64,000 nt of DNA from Ulva prolifera (lineage: Eukaryota > Chlorophyta > Ulvophyceae > Ulvales > Ulvaceae), in the NCBI GenBank assembly GCA_023078555.1, contig CM041198.1:11909874-11973873 (forward strand). Direction: 5' to 3'. A program made the position numbers and the translations under genes. Of the stretch, positions 59,075 through 64,000 are shown piece after piece (the first letter of the stretch is position 1; each line of letters begins with the position of its first letter). The notes below the pieces were generated by a model. That model saw only the letters and a list, made by a program, of their open reading frames with translations, made no database searches and was not told the DNA's origin.

Positions 59075-60284
59075 TCACTCATCCTTGCGGCTGCTGCCTG
59101 CCATGATAGTGTTGAGGTATCCCTCTTGCGCGCCAAAAATCGTCTCTTCAACCTGCTTCGCAAGGTTCTGCAAAAGTACACTGAGCCTTTAATGACACCG
59201 TCCACAGCAAGTGATCCAAGTGCAGCTTTGATCAAATGCATCCATGTACCTGGAATGCTTGATTGGTCCTGAAGTAGTTAGGAACCCCATCAACCTTAGA
59301 GTACATTCCCGAGCAAGAGTACCATTCCCTGCATAGCAAGGTCAGTTACTTTCAGAATCACAGCTGTCACTGGTCAAGGTGTCAATAGATATATCCAGAT
59401 GAATGTCTACTCCATGCTGGTGAACCTCCATCCAACCTTTGAATCGAAAGATGCATGACCATGTGGAACGGAATGTCTGCCGTCGTGTGTGCAGCACCCA
59501 CAACTCGTCGTACCAGAATTCCTTATCAATGATCATGACACAAGTTTTCATCGCTGTGGCACGTGCCCCAAACTGGAAGAAGTCCTCCAATGCAACACTC
59601 AGCGTGCCCAGTACCGAGAGCACGATTGAAGTCTGCATGAGAAATGTACGTTCTGGGCTGGCGGGCTCAAATGTTGACAGGGAAGAAACTATTGCAGGCA
59701 CAAGAACTCCGCAGAGCACTTTGATGAGACCAATTGTGCGGTACCTGGAACACGCAGCTCCAACGTCCAGAAATTTCTTCTGCAAATGCCTGATTCCAAA
59801 GACAACCAAAACACTATGCCCATGCAGAGGACGTTGGTTCAGTGGCTAAACTAATCGACAAATGTCGTTAGCATCACACTTGAAAGCACAGTCACTTCCC
59901 ATCTGCCGAAGCCGATTTCGCTCTGAAAGCCACCGACTCAGTAACCAGGTCTTCTCTTGCAGTGTGATTGCTCCTTCATCCGGCTCTGCGTCATTGTCGA
60001 CCAAGGGAATGCGTGCAATGCATTCGTCCACCTGCGTTCGGGTTCAACAGACTCGATGCAGGCATGCCTCCTGTGCTGCTGCAAGTTGTCATTGCCCTGT
60101 TCGCGCAGCTCACCTGGTCTGCGCGCCTCTCAGCCAGGGCATACAAGTCAGGCACCACCATGCCTGGCACACATGGCAGCATCCGAATCAGAAATGACCA
60201 TTTGCGGACCCCGGCCCCTAGCTTCACGTTCTGTGCGTTTAGAGTTTCTAACTCCTCGTTTGCCGCGTTCTTCTCTTGGCTCAT
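59075..60284 (-). CDS. Two-TM DUF4231/SLATT-like protein
   Basis: Five exons: 60284-60114, 60031-59880, 59744-59514, 59328-59250, 59167-59075, 241 residues. After a soluble N-terminal half (ITLQEKTWLLSRWLSERN) come two membrane helices, IGLIKVLCGVLVPAIVSSL and QTSIVLSVLGTLSVALEDF, then FFQFGARATAMKT, EWYSC, and FRTNQAFQNLAKQVEETI. Two helices followed by a FxFG-R-W/x motif and an aromatic/acidic helical tail resemble DUF4231, part of the SLATT group of two-TM proteins, many of which are effectors in bacterial nucleotide-signalling defence. What the eukaryotic members do is not known to me. The exon chain is supported by phase at every join. The start is the only in-frame ATG after an upstream stop. 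Confidence 0.6.
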
Positions 60285-61278
60285 ATCCAAGACCCCCGAG
60301 TTCGCAGGTGGCTCAGGATGTACTGGAAGTCATTCCAGCGATTAGGTTCAGGCCGAGCGATGCGTGAGAAACGCACACCGGTACGAGGCAGTGGATCCTG
60401 TCGGCATGGACTCAGGCTCAGAGGATGCAGAACAACGCACCCGGTGCCATGTATTCAATATCGTCACGCAAGCACGCTATGGCATACCGATGATGTGATT
60501 ACATGCAGTCACTGCGACCGGTGCACACCAAGTCACAATGCGGTTACAAGCGTGCAGACTGTCGGTCAGATGCTGTACTGGAGGATGCGGTCAGGACCGA
60601 GGCGATAAATGCGATATGACCATGCACAATCATGATGTGGCTACGAGGAAGTTCACGGCAACATGCGCGGCGATTGTACACATTGTGTTGACCTGCACAG
60701 TGCACGGCAGCGGGTCCTCCGCAGGCGCGGGACACTATGTCTACCAGGGCCCCGTTGTGACAATCGCCGATGTACTTGTTTGCGAAGCTGCGCTGATCGA
60801 GGACTGGCCATGAATGCGACATGCTCATCAGTGTACGCCTTCGCATGCGATCTGCACATCATTCATAGGCGTCAAGTTTGTCGCGGGCTCTTGCTTGCAC
60901 ACTGTGAATCGCTCGGCGTGCGGCCTTGGGGGGACACTGTCACCGTCCTGCGCTAGTGATGAGAGATTTTATATGTTGACTTTGACACAAAAATGCAATC
61001 TCTCGCTCAGTAGAGTTGGAAAGCCAGAAATCAATATAGGCTGCGGCTGCCAGGAAAACAAAGGCACTCAACTCAAAATTTTGAAACATTCGCAAAAGTG
61101 GTGGCAAACAGCCAGACTGCAGCTCTATGATCAGCAGCTGGACGCAAGCCTGCATATTGCAGATTCAGTAGTCCAGGCAGGGCCTGCAGCAGCCATCTGC
61201 TGACCCTTGCGCTGTCATTGTAGCTACGCAACTGAAAAGAGCGCTCTGTAGGGTACTCTCGAACACCTGAAGCTGCTG
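60285..61278. other. Intergenic between two minus-strand genes
   Basis: About 1 kb without a supported gene. ORFs such as 60846-60544 minus and 60663-60956 plus are antiparallel shadows without motifs. It should include the promoter of the DUF4231-like gene. Confidence 0.4.
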
Positions 61279-62613
61279 TCACACTTCTCCAGCTTTAGCT
61301 GACAGCACGGCACTTGGCTCCCACACAGGTACTTGGGGCCCTTGCCCGCGACGAGTAGAGGCACGGCGCCGTGTCTCACTATACAGCACGACGCCGACCA
61401 TTGTAATTGCAAATCCACCCCATCCTACAATTGAGACCGGGTTCCGGAAGATGAGGACCGACACAATAGCTGCGATTACGCCCTTTGCATTTCCTAGCAC
61501 CTGCAGTGTCAGGGCTCCGCAGAACTTTGTTACCAAGAAGTTGGTCAGATTCACAAAGAATGCAAGGAGGCAGTTGCAGACAAGGAGCACGGAGAAAAGC
61601 GTGGATCCGGCCGCAAACTTCCATGCAGCATGCATAGATTCTGGCTCGTTGTATATCATCAATGGAAGCAGAAGCATGGCAGAGATCGGGGCCATGTGAG
61701 CCAGGAGCGCCATGCTCCCCAGTTTCTCAGAGTCTTGCAACAGCATCCCCTGCAGACAATGCACGCACTGCGACATGTGGCAGGGTCAACCTCATGCATA
61801 TACGGCATGGCCTGAGACGCAAGGGGCGTGCACTGGGAGGGCGCAGTGTGCGGAAGGCGCGCCACTGGGCTACTTGGAGCAGGTTGGTACAGTCAGAGAA
61901 TGACGCATCAGGAATGCACCTGAAGAATGCTCTTCAGAGCTCGCATCGAGGTGGCCAGGAGGCAAGCCGTGAAGCCCACCGCATTGAACGAGGGTTCAAA
62001 TCTAGAAGCAATGACAATGCCCCCAACTACTGGAATCAAGGCGGCATAGGTTGCAGCCGATTCGCGCTTCCTCAGTATTAAATAGCTGCCGACGGCAGTA
62101 AAAAAAGGCGTTGTAGCGCTGATTGCTTGACTGAAGGAGACTGGAATGTACTTCAATGATGTGTTCCCAAACACGACGGAGAAGCAAAACACAGCCGACA
62201 GCACCTGCATGACTGCAGATGTGATGACCCAGAAGCGGCATAGTGGTCGCCACATAGTGGGGGCCATGTTCACATGATTGATGCATGACCGATCCACTGA
62301 CATAAGCAGCACCCAAAAGTGGTCCTTCTTTGCCCTCTTGGCCACACGCATGATGCATGTCTGCCTAGACGTTTGCGGAGCATACAGCGATCTTTAAGAA
62401 CTGGACTTTGGTGCGGCATCTTTCGATTTGCATCATCCCAGTCACGTGAAGCATTGCACAGAATATCGTGCATGTCACCATGTTTAACCAAGTCAGCAGG
62501 AACGGGTAGCGCAAGCCAAAATTTGAAAGCAGAGCCTTGTTTGTAAACGCTACCAGCATATTACACGTATACCATGTCGCAACCGCCACTGACACCAATC
62601 CTGCTGGTGCCAT
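61279..62613 (-). CDS. Triose-phosphate-translocator family (TPT/NST) membrane transporter
   Basis: Three exons, all phase 0: 62613-62386, 62204-61920, 61749-61279, 327 residues. Ten helices are expected in this drug/metabolite-superfamily fold; visible ones include [57 protein letters not shown] and [20 protein letters not shown]. The NLTNFLVTK and [11 protein letters not shown] motifs place it with the plant sugar-phosphate/phosphate translocator-like group. Those without a long plastid leader, like this one, are mostly Golgi or other secretory carriers exchanging nucleotide sugars or sugar phosphates. Substrate cannot be read from the sequence. The gene diverges from the one at the right edge across about 600 bp. 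Confidence 0.88.
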
Positions 62614-63225
62614 AGTCTCTCTTGCTTAAGCTTAGGAGTTTTGGCTGCAACAAGCGACGGATTTGCAGACATGACGGAATACTGAACGGCAGCGTCCCTA
62701 GGTCCCCGTGCAACCGACCACGTGCGATTGCCGTAAGGGCATGAAGGCAAACTACACGCAGATCATGCGATGCTGCCTATCAAATCGAGCAATCTTCATC
62801 TTGAGAGCGGCTGATGATTGTATTGCGGTGTACTGCGGTGCATGTGCCCCTTGAAACCACCACCTCCGCCAAGCTTACCTGTCACGCGGTCTGGAGCAGA
62901 ATCACCGTCCATACAAGCGAGGCGCACGTCGTAAAGGCGCCCTGATGTAGCATGCTGCATTTGCTAGTACTTGCTGCATGTAGCAAATAGCCAAGCTTAC
63001 GTGTGAGTCTTCTCGTTGTGCCTTGCCTGCATCTGGTGTGTGCCCCAGCAAGCGCCAGCTTCAAATGTTTTTCGTCTGTCCTTGGCGACACTGATCAATG
63101 TATCAAACGGATATATCTTTTAAGCAGTGTAGGCGTAGGAAAAATAAGGTGTGCGATGCTCCTTGTTGCTGACAACAAGTCCGTCGCTGCAAACAACGTC
63201 TCGTCAATTTTCATCTCCCAAGCAG
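62614..63225. other. Divergent intergenic region, may hold a 5' exon
   Basis: Lies between the transporter start (minus) and the first recognised exon of the right-edge gene (plus). That gene still needs a start codon, so a 5' exon is probably here; in-frame candidates such as ATG 63154 would not need splicing but give a weak N-terminus. Confidence 0.35.
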
Positions 63226-64000
63226 GTCGAGCCAGATGAAGCAGACGATCGCAACTTCGTTTTGCACCCAATCGTCAATCCAAAACCCGAGATTGCTTCC
63301 GTTATTGGCTGCAAGCCTCTTACAACGGTTCCTGCGAAACCAAGACGGAAACCGGCCTTGCCGTGGCGCTCTTCGGCAGCAAGGGCAGAGCGTGATAAGC
63401 TGATCCACTACTTTGAAGAGGTTCGCTGTGTCTACTCTCGAGGCACTCTGTTCGCTCTGAGAGCAAGAGCAATGCATGCAGTCAACAACGTGCGAGCACT
63501 GTGGTGCAGACACGCAAGACAAAGGATGTCATTGCGCCCGACACCTCTCCAGGCTCTAAAACAGCGGAAAATGTTCCGGAATGTCCAGAATACTGCGTTT
63601 ATGACTCCGATACCCCATGTGTGGAAGAGCCCTCCTGTCCTGTGACTGGCGCCCAGCCGTCTTGCCCATCCCAAGACCGTCCTCCAGCGTGCTCCGTTCT
63701 GCATCAAGACCCAAGTAGTGATGCTGGGATCTGCTTGTCGGCACCCGCCCATGCGGGATCGCCGCTCCCTTGTGTGAATGCACCACCAGAGGCTCACTGG
63801 AGTACAAGGGACATCCGCCAAGCTGTGTCCCCCAGCTCTTCCGGCGACGAAATGGAGGCTGCAACGCCTCAAGACTGCGCCCTTGCTTCTGACAGCAACG
63901 AACTTGCTGGTAATGGCAGGCAGTCCTCTGGCATTTGTTCATCTGTGCACGACGGTGGACCCTTCTGCGATGATGCAGAACTTCGGATCAACTTTAACGC
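63226..64000 (+). CDS. 5' part of an unknown Ser/Pro/Cys-rich protein, runs off the right edge
   Basis: Two internal exons in phase 0: 63226-63420 and 63510 to beyond 64000, at least 228 residues. The first has a basic segment (PAKPRRKPALPWRSS) and a helix RAERDKLIHYFEE; acceptor CAG at 63225 and donor GTTCGC at 63421. The second opens with TRKTKDVIAPDTSPGSK and is Ser/Pro/Asp/Cys-rich, likely disordered, with the frame still open at the end of the window. No domain is recognised. The start codon and the function lie outside what can be seen. Confidence 0.5.

Noticed and set aside
1..64000. CRISPR arrays, bacterial operons, rRNA genes
   Set aside because: None seen. Repeats present are simple or palindromic, and gene structure is that of a nuclear genome with introns.

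Overview
The window is nuclear DNA of a photosynthetic eukaryote, most likely a chlorophyte green alga. Almost every gene is broken by short GT-AG introns with donors such as GTGCGT, GTGTGC, GTATGC and GTACGT and acceptors ending in GCAG. Reading phase is kept across the junctions I used. The gene set is plant-like: a SOQ1-type chloroplast protein, a ClpR subunit with plastid-type leader, a peroxisomal PfkB kinase, a plant-type triose-phosphate-translocator-family carrier, a DRP1-size dynamin. Exons were joined by eye from splice signals, phase and family length, so exon ends are predictions.

Layout, left to right: a large acidic Ala-rich protein running off the left edge (minus); a gene-poor stretch with a decayed retroelement and a hairpin-rich repeat (about 4.6-9.4 kb); SOQ1 (plus), convergent with a PfkB/pseudouridine kinase-like gene (minus); GH20 beta-hexosaminidase (plus), convergent with ClpR (minus); ribosomal protein bS16 (plus), convergent with EF-hand proline dehydrogenase (minus); a Cys-rich gene with a broken inverted copy beside it; a proline-rich single-pass membrane protein (minus); separase (minus, about 7.4 kb, 8 exons); a 200-residue orphan (minus); a small single-exon ORF and a long disordered ORF (plus), then a gene with a repeat-like conserved domain (plus); a dynamin-related GTPase (minus); a 116-residue villin-headpiece protein (plus); eIF3i (minus); a two-TM DUF4231/SLATT-like protein (minus); a TPT-family transporter (minus); and the 5' part of an unknown gene leaving at the right edge (plus).

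There is no sign of operons. The genes are housekeeping and organelle functions side by side: photoprotection (SOQ1), plastid proteolysis (ClpR), organelle translation (bS16), mitochondrial proline oxidation (PRODH), peroxisomal nucleoside salvage (PfkB), cohesin cleavage (separase), membrane fission (DRP) and translation initiation (eIF3i). Points most worth following are the EF-hand in PRODH, the PTS2 on the PfkB kinase, the DUF4231/SLATT-like protein in a eukaryote, the headpiece-only protein, the Cys-rich gene with its inverted pseudo-copy, and the palindromic repeat cluster downstream of the retroelement.
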